From NCBI GenBank assembly GCA_022495995.1, contig JAFEMH010002319.1, positions 186,001 to 250,000 on the forward strand: a stretch of 64,000 bases of DNA, read 5' to 3'. A model generated the notes under the pieces. The model was not told the DNA's origin. It ran no database searches and saw only the letters and a program-made list of their open reading frames with translations. The stretch's first letter is position 1. Every line of letters starts with the position of its first letter. The position numbers and the translations under genes were made by a program. Positions 22,075 to 34,899 of this stretch are shown here, piece by piece. Source of the DNA: Adenophora triphylla var. japonica (lineage: Eukaryota > Streptophyta > Magnoliopsida > Asterales > Campanulaceae).

Positions 22075-22602
22075 TGTAAGTACCCAAATCCGGATCGTCC
22101 AAATCCGTCAGAAAGTTAACCGAAATCCGTTAACTGGCCCGCTCCAGGTTAACCGGAACTCGTTAAACTCCCCGTTGCTGTGCCAACGAGACGTCCCGGG
22201 ACTGCCCCGTGCATCCCGACGTGAACCGTACTTAACACGTGTCATCACACGTAAAAGCACGACTTTCCCTGAAAAATGCATTTTCCGGCACTTTCCGGGG
22301 GCGTTTCGGACATTTCTCGGACTGTTATTTTAAAAAACGGACAAAATCGGGACCGGGGGACAAAATCCCACATGGCTGGTGACTCAGAGGGGCACGTGGC
22401 AGCCATGCCACCTCCCTCTAGTCACCCTTCAATCAAATTCAAAGGGAAAAGACCAAAATACCCCTGATTTCCAAGCCTAGTCCGAACGGACTCCCTGTGC
22501 ACTTTTCCTGAAATTGCCAGCAAGTCCCCCAGATTTCCAAAATACCCAAAAACCCCCTGGATTCAGTCCAAGTCCGTCCGAACTCCTACTGCAATTTTCA
22601 CC

Positions 22603-22610
22603 TATAAATA
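22603..22610 (+). promoter_or_regulatory. TATA box in Gypsy LTR
   Basis: CCTATAAATAG context in the first third of the LTR, in the place expected for the U3/R promoter. Confidence 0.55.
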
Positions 22611-23544
22611 GAAGTTGCTGTCAAAGGCAAGAGGGACAGAAAAATTACTCCAAAAACTCACTACCCCACGGCCTAAGCAGTTTACACCCCTCCCGAGCTC
22701 CCGTTCTATCTCGATTCGCGTGAAACCTTCGTATTTCGATCAAATACGCCCCTTACAACTTCGAAACAACCTTTCGAATCACTTTCCGTGTCCCGTACAC
22801 ACCTCCCGAGCCAAAGGAGTCAACCCTAGTCATAGGTATAACTCCCTCTCTCTAAACCTCCCGTTCCGTCTCGGTTTACGCGCCAGTCGCTATAACCGTT
22901 TCGAACGTCGTTATCGAAATGTAGACGCCTCCGTCTAACGGGGTCCGATATGTTTTAGCCCCTCGATCCTCTTTTCTTTCCGTAAGAGAAGTAATCACGG
23001 GTTAAAACGGCGTTCCTACCCCGTTCCGTTTACTTTTATTGTCATTTACCAATTCCGGATCGATCGATCCGTTGATCGTCATTTAATTCCTGTCATTTAC
23101 AAATCCGAGCCGTTTGGCCTCGTTGATCGTCATTTACAATTCCGAGCCGTTTGATCTCGTTGATCGTCATTTACGAATCTGGATCGTTTGATTCCGTTGA
23201 TACCGCACTTTAAATACTGTCATTTACAAAGTCCGACCCGTTTGGATCGTGATAGTATTTACTTTTCAAAGTCCGAGTCGCAACCCGATTCGTTGATCGC
23301 ATGTCATTTAATACGCATTTTTCCCGTAAAAATCGTTAACAATGTAATGCCCGGTTCAAAATCGGAGTTCGTCCGTCGAACTCTCTTTCAAAACGCGCGA
23401 AATGACGTTCGGCCTCCGAATGCTCATCTTCAAACTAAAAGCCGCCATTTGACACTTAAAATCATTTAATACGCATTTTTCCCGTAAAAATCGTTAACAA
23501 TGTCGCGCCCGGTTTAAAAAACCGGAGTTCGACCTTCGAACTCC

Positions 23545-23705
23545 TTTTCAAACTCAAAGTCGACGTTTGCCACGCAAACGCTCATTTCAAACTCAAAGTC
23601 GACGTTTGCCACGCAAACGCTCATTTCCGTCTCAAAATCGACGTTTGCCACGCAAACGCTCATTTCAAACTCAAAACCGACGTTTGTCATTCAAACGCTC
23701 GTCTT
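23545..23705 (+). repeat. 39-bp tandem repeat in Gypsy LTR
   Basis: About four copies of a 39-bp unit whose core CGTTTGCCACGCAAACG is itself a hairpin (CGTTTG / CAAACG). The last copy has decayed to CGTTTGTCATTCAAACG. Confidence 0.75.
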
Positions 23706-24165
23706 TTCAAAAGTCACCTAATCAAACGTTTGTCATTCAAACCAAGATTAAGCTTGTCATTCAAGCCCCCATTTCAAAAAACATACACAACACACACACA
23801 CACACGTTTTCGAGAAAGGTAGAAAGACTCGTCATGCGAGGCGTTTCGGGCGATCTCGTAATACTCTACCCGAAACGTAACGTGACCTCCGAACCTAACA
23901 ATCTCTGGTACTAAAAAGCTTTTTACTCGTTTTTGCTGCCAATAAAAATGATCCCCTGTTTTCAAAGCCTTTTCCTAAGTTTTTGCTACCAATAAAAACG
24001 ACACCATTTTCACAATAGCCGTTTCTCAACGTTTGGGCTCAAAATACAAAAACCGCGTGGCGACTCCTCATTTTCCTTCCCATGAAGCGAGGTCTTAGAC
24101 ACCAACCCTCCGCGAAAGACAACCGCCTTTTCCGCGCCCGCGCGCGTAAATCCGGGTAATTTCAG

Positions 24166-24184
24166 TTGGCGACCTCGCTGGGGA
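24166..24184 (+). other. Primer binding site, Gypsy element
   Basis: TTGGCGACCTCGCTGGGGA, just after the LTR. Resembles the TGGCGACTC-type sites of plant Tat elements; which tRNA it pairs with was not determined. Confidence 0.65.
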
Positions 24185-25525
24185 AAAGGATACTTTTTTC
24201 AAAACTGCCGTTGTTTTCTAAAAAGCCTTTCGTGGGTCAAACTTTCATTTACCCTTCCTCGTTTTCGTGTGTGTGTGTTCCTTTAAACCTCGAACGGTTT
24301 TTGTTTCAAAGGCATTACATTGTCAAATTTTCAAAATCTTACCATGTTTGTGCATCCCCATTCATGTTTGATTTTCATTCAGTGTCTTTGAACCGTGCAT
24401 CATAAATTCTTTAAGACACATTCTCGAAAAAAATCTCTGTTTTACTCGTAAAAGAATTTTAGTGACCGCACACTACGCGCACTTGCCGCCTCTAACACCG
24501 CACTTCACGTGCACTTGCCGCCTCGGTACACCGCACACTACAACCCCTTACCCGGGATGGCCTTATCGCTGCACTCCGATTGGCCCGCGTATGCCTTTCG
24601 CGGGCGCACGGGGTCGTCCCAAACATCCCATCCTAGCCCGTGTAAGCCATGCACTCTTTGTGTCACACTTTGTCCAAGACCCCGGTTGGTTTTTGGCTTA
24701 GCTTGTGTCATAAAGCCTAAGTGTATGTTTTTCACGCCGGGCCCCGCTCCGAGTCAAGCTCGAGAGTTTGAGACCAAAGGTCTTTCCCGACCCGAAGTCT
24801 TTAGCTTTTCACCTTGACTTTGACGCGGAGCTATGCCGAAAAATATACCCGAAGGTTCAATGTGACGCCGTGTCACCAAACCTCGCCGTATGTATCGTAC
24901 TCACCACAACTTGGCCAACGCTAAAAGCTAAGGTCTCTCGCACAAGCGAGTCGAGAGGTCATGCCCAAATTTTGGCACGATCCCCGCCTTAACTTAAGGA
25001 CGTTGACTTCGACCGTGGCCCGTACGTCACACACGTTGAAAGTTTGCGTGATCGCCTAGCCTTAAGTTCACTTTTTCCTTTGTCGGTGGAACTCGCTTGC
25101 CTTATCGACCTCGCTCGGGATAGTCCGTCCTGAGAAAGATGATCTACAATGGAAACGAGGGGCTTATAAGCGTAGTGACGAGATCCACTTATTAGAGCTC
25201 TAGGATTAGTTGCGAAAAAGAAGACTCGCTCTTTTCCAACCGATTTTGACTCTGAGAAAACGCGCTTTAAGTAAACTTTAATCGGTAATCGCACATTGCA
25301 CAAGCCCGAAAACCTTGAGCCAAATACCCTTTTCCGAAGCCTAAACCCTTCCTTTCGTTCCTCCTGCAATGAGCGTAAAGTGGTTCAGATTTCCGGCCGC
25401 CTTGCCAGATCACCGTAACGGCAATCGTAAAGTTCTTCGGTTCCCTCGCTCCTCGGCCAGAATTTCCGACATGTCTAGCTCACCGAGAAATCGTGACGGG
25501 GAAGGACCCCGCCACCGGTAACGGA
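24185..25525 (+). other. Untranslated leader of the Gypsy element
   Basis: About 1.3 kb between primer site and gag with no convincing coding frame; GC-rich, with many cytosine-rich runs. Long leaders are usual in Tat elements. Confidence 0.5.
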
Positions 25526-27040
25526 TATGACATTGGAAGAAGCCATCCGGGCTTGTGAGGTTCACAAGAGGCGTAAAGAAGATCGCAGAATTTCGTGGTA
25601 CAGCCTTCGAATGAGCGTGGTATAGCAGCCTATCCCCTGGGCCGAGACGGTACTTTTGTCCCGGGTCGAGGATGACGATTCCCCGAAACCAGCCACCAAA
25701 CCTTCAATCAGTTCCTCCCGCCAACTTACGGGATGCCTTCGAATCAAGGAAACAAACTGACCTAGGCTCCATGTTGCCACCTCTCGTGGCAACCCCGTCA
25801 TTTTTGGTCGCCCCAAACGCTACTCCTATCACTCAATACCACCGGCGCACCGCTGACCATCTCAGATGCCAATATCCCTCAATACCTTCCCGGGTTCGTC
25901 CCATTGCCTATACACGAATCCCTAAACACCGGGGACAAACCCCGATACAAGCTCGTAAAAGGCTCCCGTATATTCTCATATACCAAGCCTTCCACCTCCA
26001 ATCACTACCGCTCACGTGGTAGCACCCGGCGCCGAGCCTCACAGCCCACCACCGGACCCAACCTTAGCCTGGATGGTCGAGCAAATGAAAGACCCGAAAG
26101 CCACCATGAGCAGCTCAAAGCAGAAACGCTCAAATCCACGTATCCGGAATGGTCACGCCTCTCCCCGCCAAGTTCGAATGCCGGAGATAGACCGATTCGA
26201 CGGAACCGAATGTCCTCAAACGAACGTCGACACCTACGTTCTCGGCATGAGAGCAAAAGGAGCAACCCTCCAAAGAAATGGCCGACCACTTCCAAAGATA
26301 CGCTCAAAAGTTCGGCGTTACGATGGTTTCGAGGGTCAAGCCTATGGATCGCCACACTGGGAACAGATCGCAACATCTTCCCGGAACGGTGCATCCAACT
26401 TAGAGTGGGAAACAAGTCGCGAGGACTTAATCACCACCGAGCGTAAAGCGGATGAAAGTGTTGGGGAATTCTACAAGAGATGGAGCCGGAAACTCTCCGA
26501 GATCATGGAGCCACTCTCCAAAGACGAACAGATGCGGATCTTCAAGTCCCGCTTAAGACCGTCCATCGAACTCTCATCGGGCCACAATTTCTTCCTGCAT
26601 CTCCGGCCATGGTCAATGCCGGCTCACGCTCGAGAAGGATCTCAAGGAAAAGTTGGCTACCGCACGGCCATACGTATACCGCTCAACAGCTGCATTCAAT
26701 CCCGCACCGGCCCCTAAGAAAGGGAAAGATACGTCCGTCAACTACGTCCATCGTGGACAACAATGGGTAATGTAAACTCGCCCCACAAAGCAACAATTCT
26801 ACTCGGGCACTGTCGTACACTTCGACAAGTTGGACATGCCACCGAGCAAGATGCCGGAAGGGTTAATCAAGGAGGGTCTCCTTAAGCCCGTTGCCAATTA
26901 CAAACCCAAAATTCCCGTAGCCAATGCGGACAAGAGCAAATATCGCGCCTTCCATCGCATCACGGCCATACCACCGACAACCGTTTGGGGTTACGATACG
27001 AAATCCGTAACTTGATAGAAGAAGGCAAGTTAGAGCGCCC
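25526..27040 (+). pseudogene. gag: gag of the Gypsy element (broken)
   Basis: Likely starts near ATG 25528 (MTLEEAIRAC). The frame changes several times. Recognisable parts: MPEIDRFDGT near 26180, the usual gag motif before the capsid; the capsid segment to about 26720 (SVGEFYKRWSRKLSEIMEPL); and a region near 26930 with KYRAFHRITAI, which looks like the remnant of a zinc-binding KYCxFHxxxGH block with its Cys and second His lost. Matrix/capsid role by family. Not translatable as assembled. Confidence 0.65.
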
Positions 27041-27834
27041 CCGTGGCCCAATACAGCGGGAACCCTTTTCCGAACAATAACGCGTGAATTCCATTGAGCG
27101 GGTGCCCAAGAAGAGTGCCACGTAACCGCTTCGCCTCTCACCGGATCCTCCTCTAATGTCCACATCGCCTACGATGTTTGCGATCGCTCCGCCTCGCCCG
27201 GGAGTACGAGTCCCGAGAAACCGTCCGAGCAATCCTCCGAGAAAACAAAAGAAGAAATCCTCTCAACAAAGAATCGAGAGAAAGATACGAAGCCGGAGAC
27301 ACCAAAGTGTAGGTACACTGGGAGAACCCTCCGGAGGTTCGACTACTATGTACTGTACTCCAGCCCTCCTCCTTGCCTCCAGTGCCATGCAGCCTTTAGA
27401 GCATGCAGGGGTGGGAAAGCCGAAAAGTCCCGCCGAAACCGTAATTCTGCACTGGGACACCGGAATACCTCGATCTTGGTAATCTTATCGCGCCGTAAGC
27501 CTAACCTCCGCGGGATCGCCCAAGATTCAATTTGTCCAAACTTTCCGAGCTCGGACCGGTAAAGGAAGATCAAGGTCGCCTTGGCAATCGCACTCGATCA
27601 ATGTGCTCACCAAGGGCGGCAACCGCCACAGTAACCTCAACACACTCCCGAGGTTCCAAAGAAAGGCTTTACCTCGCAAGAGGAAGACAGAAACGGATGG
27701 CCGGATGAATCTCCTTCTACGGATAGAGACGAGATCTACGACTCCCGTTTGTATGGCGCATGATCACGTTCGTGACGAAGACCTACCGAGAGATGCCTCG
27801 GGGCACAACGAAGCTCGTACATCACTCTCAAACT

Positions 27835-28110
27835 CAACACCATATCACTCCCCGGAGTATTGGTAGATAACGGGTCAGCCGTTAATGTCCTCCCTCTCAG
27901 CATGATGCGAGCTCTCCGCATCCATGAAAGCCATCTCGATTCCGTCGCCGACTATCAAGGCCTACGACAACTCGTCTCGTCCCATCCCGGGACGGTGACT
28001 CGAACTCGGTTCGAAACCCAAATGGTGCCAAAGAAAATTCCACGTGATGGACATTCCATCCGAGTTCACAGCTCTCTTTGGGACGCCCTTGGCTACACCA
28101 CATGAAAGCC
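27835..28110 (+). pseudogene. Protease-like module 1 of the Gypsy element
   Basis: VLVDNGSAVNVLPLSMMRAL near 27855-27915 is a retropepsin motif (D-N-G-S in place of D-T/S-G), preceded by an ITLKLN-type strand and followed by a degraded LELGFETQ region. The expected active-site Asp is present. A second module lies 3.3 kb downstream. Confidence 0.6.
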
Positions 28111-30895
28111 ATAGCTTCCACTCTCCATCGTGTGTTAAATTCATTAACCGGCAGGAGATCTCGAAGTCATCCGAGGGGATAGTTTCCTCATAGGAAACGA
28201 AGCCGAGACAAGAGCCAAGCGTGACCGCACTCGTGCACCGGCGGTACCTCCTTCGAATCAACCAAGGGACTATCGGGGCAAATCTCATCGAATCCCTCGT
28301 AGTCCGGAGATGCCAACTATGTAAACGTACTCGAGCAAAGTGCACTCGAAGTAGTCCGATACATCAAATTCAACTGCCGTTTCCAACATTTGGAGGCAGA
28401 TTGGAAGGAAACGCTGAATATCGCCATGATGCGGGCACATAAACCCCCAGTCTCCAATCGAAGATTCGTCAGCATTCTCCAAACAAACTCTCTGGCCCCG
28501 CCAGGCGAAGAGATTTTCGTGATAAAGGTCAACAAGCACCGTCATTCTCGTGATGAATGCATGGAAGTCGTATGGGATGTCCTCCACGAGGAACTACCCG
28601 CTGCACCCCTTTTCTCCAACGAGGAGCATGATGTTTTCCTAGCTGCTCCAACAACGCAATCGGACGCAATACGTCCCTACGTTTGGATTGAACCGTCAGA
28701 TGACGATGAATCTGGACTCTCCGGAGTCGAGGACGCGGCAGACCCGCAAGCGCACTCCGCATTCACATGCTCGCTTTGAGGACGGAACTCCTTCCGATCA
28801 AGTCACCTACGACCAAGGTTCCAATACCATGGAAATTGTCAAGCTCAACGTCCAAAGCATGCATACAACTATCCGACAATTGGAAGTTACCGGTTGACAC
28901 GACGAAGAATCCTCTCGATCAAGTGATCGACGATGACTTCGTCAACATCATCTATTCCGTATATCCCGATGATACCAAGGATCCGGTCCTTATCGTCGAT
29001 TCGCAATACCAAGGTCACCCTCGACGATCGCCTCGCTCACGGTAAACGAGGCCCCGGCCAAGCGAGCTCGTGAGCTCATCACTACTTCCGAGTACCAGCC
29101 CCTGGGCAACCGGCCCGTGCCGTCGCCAAGCTTATACCCTCAAGCGCCGCCAAGGCCAAGGGCAACAGCCGAAGGAGACCAAGCTCCTCACCCCGCTACA
29201 AGTCGATCAACCTCGGGAACGCTTCCGCAGCCCACCCCGAAAACATCTCGTGAAAGTCTTCCCCGCAAGGCAGCCGCCTTCCGACATAGGAAATGACCAC
29301 CTCAAAGCATCAACATGCTCCAGCCGATTCTACTCCCACCGTCACGGCCCCGGATTCGCACATCCCGCGCCGACCGCTAGCTCGATAGACTTGGCGATCG
29401 AGCGAGATCACGAGACCGTCAACATTGCAAAATTCAATACCCCGTGGGGTCAATCAAGCGTATATGGGCAAACCTCTTGGTGATCGAGATCAAGGAAGGC
29501 CGCATGGAATGTCCTACCCGACTTCCTTCGTCAACGTAATCCAAGTGTTCCGCCATTCGGCGATTTGAATGTAATCACGGTTCGGGACACTAGCCGACGA
29601 TGCGCACCTACGGAGACCGCCTAGCTCTCGCAAGGAAAGCCCTCATGGAACTAGCCGCTCAAGAAAGTCGTCTTTGGGACGAAGATCAAGCTCGAAAGAC
29701 CTACAGGACCAAGCCCTTAAAGTGTCACAGTGCCTTCGTACATAAAGCTAGAGGCCACTCTAGACCGGCCGACCTCAAGAGCTTTGCTCATGGCAACTTC
29801 CCCGACTACCGTCCTGTTCTCATCCAACCCCTCTCGCCGTGCAAGGGTGGTCAACGGTCCCGATGGCCTAGGAGATGGAACGACACAACAGAACGAATCC
29901 CGCCGCTTACCTTCCCGAGGAAAGCAAGTTCTCTCGTGGAAAGCGACGATGAAGACGATGAAACCATTCTCTTCCAAGCCGGCATGAAGTCAACAAAACC
30001 GGACTCCCAAGGGTCCTGGGAGGATGGGAACGGATCATTGCCGCACTCAAATTGAAAGGCCAACTCAGGGAGGAAGGTCTATTTAAAAACAAGAGGAGGA
30101 TGGAGATTCATCTTGAGCAACTACTCGTGGAAATTCCATAGCCTACGGCATTCGCTACGTAAACGATCAACCTGGGCAAGAACTACCACATGGGCAGATG
30201 TTCGGGAAGCCGTGTACTCACCTTCCGACATACCCGCCACTCGTATAAAGCAGGAGAAAACTCTCCCCGATGGAGGTTTACCTAGACAGCCGCACGCAGT
30301 TCAAAGAAGCACTGGCTATTCTCACATGGGAAGAAACGCAGCACTAACTCTCGACGCAGCTCCGCCGCAAGAAGGTTGATCCGGGGCCCGTGAGCGGAGG
30401 AAAACTAGCAAATCACGAGTATCGCTGCACCCAACTCCGTAATGCCCCGAGTATGCTCAAGAAGAAGGAAAGGAACGCGATATACCGTGAAGAGATCAAA
30501 GAGACCGTTCGCTTAAGCCGAGAACTCTCCAACCTCCCCGAGGGTCGCAACGCACGCTCGGGCCTCAGCAACCACCGTTGTGCACTAACATTCGAACAAC
30601 CGCGCCAAACCGTAGGCTACCTCCCCGCAGAGGCATCCAAGCCGCATCCCGACGTAATCCGTCAAGCCGCCGAAGCTCCCGGAATTCATCCACAATCAAT
30701 GAGTTGAGGGAAGACATATGGCCCTATGCTACGAGGAATCCTCCTCTAACTATGGCTCAACTCAGAGCACTGCTCGTAAGGGACCAAACCCGATGTCAAC
30801 GTTCTAACCCGATCGGGTCAAATCCATGCATTACCACCTAAGGCCACCAAAAAGCCGACGGAGCCGATTGCAATCCGGCCACTCAAGACGCAAGT
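28111..30895 (+). other. Degenerate Gypsy segment between the two protease-like modules
   Basis: 2.8 kb without a recognised domain. The longest readable piece (28390-28779) contains a segment with an acidic stretch (SDDDESGLSGVEDAAD); another (30390-30707) is basic and charged. It may be gag C-terminal or spacer sequence of a second, nested or rearranged copy. I cannot assign a function. Confidence 0.35.
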
Positions 30896-30898
30896 TCC

Positions 30899-31480
30899 TT
30901 GAAAGAGGACCCGATCCTCACTCAGCTCAAGCGCACTCGTGAGAACATTTCCCTTTGGTCTCTCGCTCACCTCCTCTTATCCTCACAAGCTCAAGCTAGA
31001 GGAAAGCCTCGGCCCGTACCATGGTCCCCGTGGACGCAACCCCGTATGAAGTCATTCGATGATCGGCAACATCCACTATGGCAACATAATCACCTTCACG
31101 TATTTGGACCTTCCAAAATTTGGGGCCGATCACAATGAGCCGCTCTACATCACAACCAAACTGACGAGCGTCGCCTTCCCCGCGTGTTGGTAGACGGAGG
31201 TTCCTGAATGAATGTCTTGCCCGCCAAGATGATGGACCCGCTTGACATCAAGCCCACGTATCTTAAGCCTTCACCCACACCGTCAAGGCCTATGACTCTA
31301 CTTCCCGTACAGCTTCTCGGGGTTACTACTCTCAACATCTCGGTTCGGCAAGCGGTGATCCCCACCGAATTCCAAGTGTTGGACATTCCAATCACTTTCA
31401 CAGCCCATCCCGGGGCATCCCCGGCCGCATCAAATCAATGGCGTGGCATCCACCCTTCACCAAAGGCCTTAAGTTCATGT
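30899..31480 (+). pseudogene. Protease-like module 2 of the Gypsy element, with preceding helix motif
   Basis: DPILTQLKRTRENISLW (30907-30957) is the helix that normally precedes protease in these plant Gypsy polyproteins. About 230 bp later comes VLVDGGS, a stop codon, then MNVLPAKMMDPLDI, an aspartic protease motif with an in-frame TGA. This one sits in the standard position relative to RT. Confidence 0.62.
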
Positions 31481-31915
31481 AAGGCAACGAGCTAACTACG
31501 CCTACTACGGCGACAAATGGTCACCACCGAGGGGACCAAAGCACCAACGACATTCCGGTATTAGAAATCAAGCATAATGATGACATGCCATTAACCGGAT
31601 TAACTCGGAGACCTCCAAGATCCAAATATGCAACGTGGACCTTCCACTGTCTCACGATCGATTCCTCCCGCCATGAGGATGATGAAACTCATGAACTTCA
31701 TCCCAGATCGGGGCTTGGCAAAAGGCCGCAAGGCCAACACCAAGTTATTGAAGTCAAGGACCACACCACGGTCCAGGGGCTTCGCTACGTGCCAACACCG
31801 CCGACATCAAGGAAGACAAAAGGCTCGCCCGCACCAAGGCAAGCAGCCCGCAAAAGGGGAACCTCCGACGGCACACCCACCTCCGACCTTACACTTTGAC
31901 CTCGCTCATTACTTC

Positions 31916-32040
31916 ACCAAGGGAACCAGACGCAGAACCGAGGGGACCAACAAGGGAACCGATAGCGACCGAGGGGACCGACAATGAACCGACAGAACCG
32001 AGGGGACCGACCGACCGAGGGGACCGACTGAACCGATGAA
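31916..32040 (+). repeat. GACCGAGGGGACC minisatellite in Gypsy pol
   Basis: Irregular tandem run of GAACCGAGGGGACC and GACCGACC units, roughly eight copies, between the protease and RT regions. It breaks the polyprotein. Confidence 0.7.
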
Positions 32041-32959
32041 GATGAGAAAGAAGCAGGATAGTCGCACCGAGACTACAGAAGAATGGAACAGCCTAGCACG
32101 GACCTCAAGCGTTTCAGCAGGACTCAAAGCTAATCCGATAAGGGGAGCGTTCTCGACATCACGCCTCTACCTGACCAACCGCCACCACAGCCCAAAGATG
32201 AGTACACATTCAAGGGAATCCTGCACTTGGAGGAGCAACTCAAGGTACTCTCCACGGGAAACAGATTGTTCGGATCAGCCGCCGAGGCCACATTCGAGAC
32301 AAGTAAGTCCAAAGTAGAAGGAACCAGAATTCATAGAAGACGCTCTCGCTGGACCAAATTTCTACGTAGTCCTGTTTGAAGAAGTCATGGAGCTGCCAAA
32401 CTTGATCGACTGGGCTCCGACAACAAAGCATGATCGCCATGATAGGGACAAGCAGAGCCAAGCCTCTCGATCCCCGCACCCTCATCAAGCATCCAAGAAT
32501 GCCACCGAAGAATTGGGTAACTTTCACCGACCAAGGGCAAGCCAAAGTGTAACCGGAAGACAAGCCGGGCCCGCACCCACATCTCCCTAAACCCGGTCTC
32601 AAACCCTCTCGAGCCGCCCTGTCGAGTCCAGCCCTCTCCGAGTCATCCAACGGCCTTACGCCGGAGGACTATAATGTTGTAGCCAATCATATATTCCCGT
32701 TCATGTTTAATGAAAAGTATGACCTTTCTGAGTATCCTCTCATTGCCACTTTAACAACCGATAAGTTAACAAACAACTTAAAAGACGTTAATAATTCAAT
32801 TGATAAAGAAGCGTACACATTAAACGAACAATACATTAAAGAAGTTCTCGAGCGTGTAGTTGACCAAGAGGACAACCGGGCCCAAGCCGCCGAAGAGGTT
32901 ATGACCAAAGTGAACCCGGGGTCGCGCAAGAGCCTAAAGAGACACAAGCGGCGCTTTCG

Positions 32960-33715
32960 CCGATGCGTAAAAGAAGCCCCGATAAGCCTCCTCCGGAGTA
33001 TGTTGACGTGTTCGCCCGGTCATATCAGACATGCCAGACTCGATCCTCAATCGTGGAGCACGTAATTCCCCGGATCCCGAATCCAAGCCTCGTCAAATGT
33101 AAGCCGCGCAAGATCAAGCCAGAGTGGTCCTTGCAAGTTAAAGAAGAAATTGAGAAAATGCTCCGAGTTGGTTTCATCGTGAGTGATTGAGTACCCGACT
33201 TGGCTCTCCAACATCGTGACGGTCACCAAGGCCAACGGAAAGGTCGATGCCGTGTGGATTTCCGGATCTCAACAAGGCCAGCCCTAAGGATGATTTCCCA
33301 CTTCCTAACATCGACATGCCGGTCGATACCACGGCAAATTTTGAAGTAAAGTCCTTCGTGGACGGGTTCGCCGGATACAACCGTATCAAGATGTCCGAGG
33401 AGGATCGTGCCAAGATCGCCTTCACCACTCCATGGGGACATATCGTTACACTGGCCATTCCGTTCGGCCCTAAAGAACGCCGGGGCTACTTACCATTGGC
33501 CGCAATAGCCCTCTTCCATGACATGATTCACAAAGAAATCGAAGTATATGTCGACGACATGATCATCCACTCCAAGGGATCGACATGCAAAGACATGACA
33601 GATCCGAGGAAGTTCTTCAATGCACTCGTAAAGCACTCCATGAGGCTAAACCCGGCAAAGTGCACCTTCGGCGTCAAGCGCGGCAAGGTACCGGGGTACA
33701 TGGTTACGTAAAGAG
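32960..33715 (+). pseudogene. pol: Reverse transcriptase of the Gypsy element
   Basis: Entry block PPPEYVDVFA (about 32989), then IPNPSLVKCKPRKIKPEW and a stop after GFIVSD (33188). Palm region: FADLNKA-type remnant, FVDGFAGYNRIKM (33353), FTTPWG, and the catalytic YVDD at 33547-33558 followed by MIIHS. KHSMRLNPAKCTFGV marks the thumb side. Frameshifts separate these blocks. By family it copies element RNA in virus-like particles. Confidence 0.8.
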
Positions 33716-34129
33716 GTATCGAAGCCGATCCCAGAAAATCAAGGCCATCATCGACATGAAGCCGCCTCAAACCCCGACGTAAGTGAAGAGCGTCATGGGA
33801 AGACTTCAAGCACATCGCCGCTTTCATCAACCGGCTGACATCTTCTCTGCGAGCCCATGTTCAAACCGATGAAAAAGAATGCCGACATCAAATGGGACTC
33901 CGAGTGCCAAACAGCTTTTTGAAAAGATCAAGACCTACTTGGTTAATCCCCCACCCGTGCCCGCCACATTGAAGACAAGCCGCTACTCCCGTATCCGATA
34001 GCAATGTACACGTCAATCGGAGCAATGCCGGCACAAGAACAGTAAAGATTCCAAGGTTGAGCATGCAATCTACTTCGTAGCCGGAAGCTTCAAGGAAGTG
34101 AACTCGCCTACTCAAAGATCGTGAGAAAA

Positions 34130-34840
34130 CTTGTACCGCCTTGGTATGGGTAGTCGGGAAACCGAAACACTACATTCGCCGCATTCTGCTCCCGGTCTCC
34201 AAAGTGGACCCCGTCCGATATCTCTTTGACAAGCCATCCCCGTCAATGCGGCTAGCCAAGTGGTCATTCTTCCCGGCCGAGTTCGACATCAAGTACATGG
34301 TCGAAAATCAACAAAGGGTAGAGTCATGGCGCATCGCCTTGCCGACTTCCCGAGCAATGAACCTAAGTGTCCCGATCCACAATTTCCTGGACGACGGAAT
34401 CTTTTCACTTGACAACAAGAAACCGCCGGCAACTCTTCTTCGATGGGGCAGCCAACAAGAAGGGGAATGGTATTGGAATGCTCCTTGTCGATCCCAAGGA
34501 CGAGCATACTCCCATAGCCATCAAGTCAATTTTGAAGCGACCAACAATGCAACAGAATACGAAGCCTCGTGGCAGCGGGTTTGGAAGCCGCCCTCGAGCG
34601 CAACATCTCGTAGCCGGGATGTATATGGAGATTCGGCATTGATCATCAATCAAGTATCCAACAAATGGAAGACGGTAGATTCTAGCCTTCGAAGTACCAC
34701 GCGTACATGGAGGAACTCATTGCTCAGCTCAAGGACACCTCTTTTCACTATTTGCCAAGAGACAGAAACCGCTTCGCAGATGCCCTGGCAACCCTCACCT
34801 CTCTTGTCGAAATTCCCGAAGGGAAAGCAGTAAAACCCCT
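34130..34840 (+). pseudogene. RNase H-like region of the Gypsy element
   Basis: KYMVENQQ and related sequence near 34290 ends the RT-linked RNase H. A second RNase H-like core follows: LFFDGAANKKGNGIGMLLVDP (34432-34494, catalytic Asp in FFDGA), EATNNATEYEA (34533-34566, catalytic Glu) and DVYGDSALIINQV (34620-34655, catalytic Asp), spread over different frames. This plant-type second RNase H is a hallmark of the Tat branch. Confidence 0.65.
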
Positions 34841-34899
34841 CAGAATAGGCAGACGGGATACACCGCCTATCGCTGTGAGATCGAAAAAAGAAAAAGAAA

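Larger units (their letters stand above)
22075..24164 (+). repeat. 5' LTR of the Gypsy element
   Basis: Starts TGTAAGTACC and ends GGTAATTTCA, directly followed by a primer site (2090 bp). TATAAATA at 22603-22610 is the likely promoter. Downstream are degenerate repeats with the core GATCGTCATTTAC (about 23070-23200) and a 39-bp tandem array. No genes; open frames here are incidental. Confidence 0.8.

Noticed and set aside
23545..23705. CRISPR-like appearance of 39-bp repeats
   Set aside because: The units are contiguous without unique spacers and lie in a plant LTR.
22276..25369. Many medium-length ORFs in the Gypsy LTR and leader
   Set aside because: GC-rich DNA has few stop codons; the frames overlap on both strands and none resembles a known protein.
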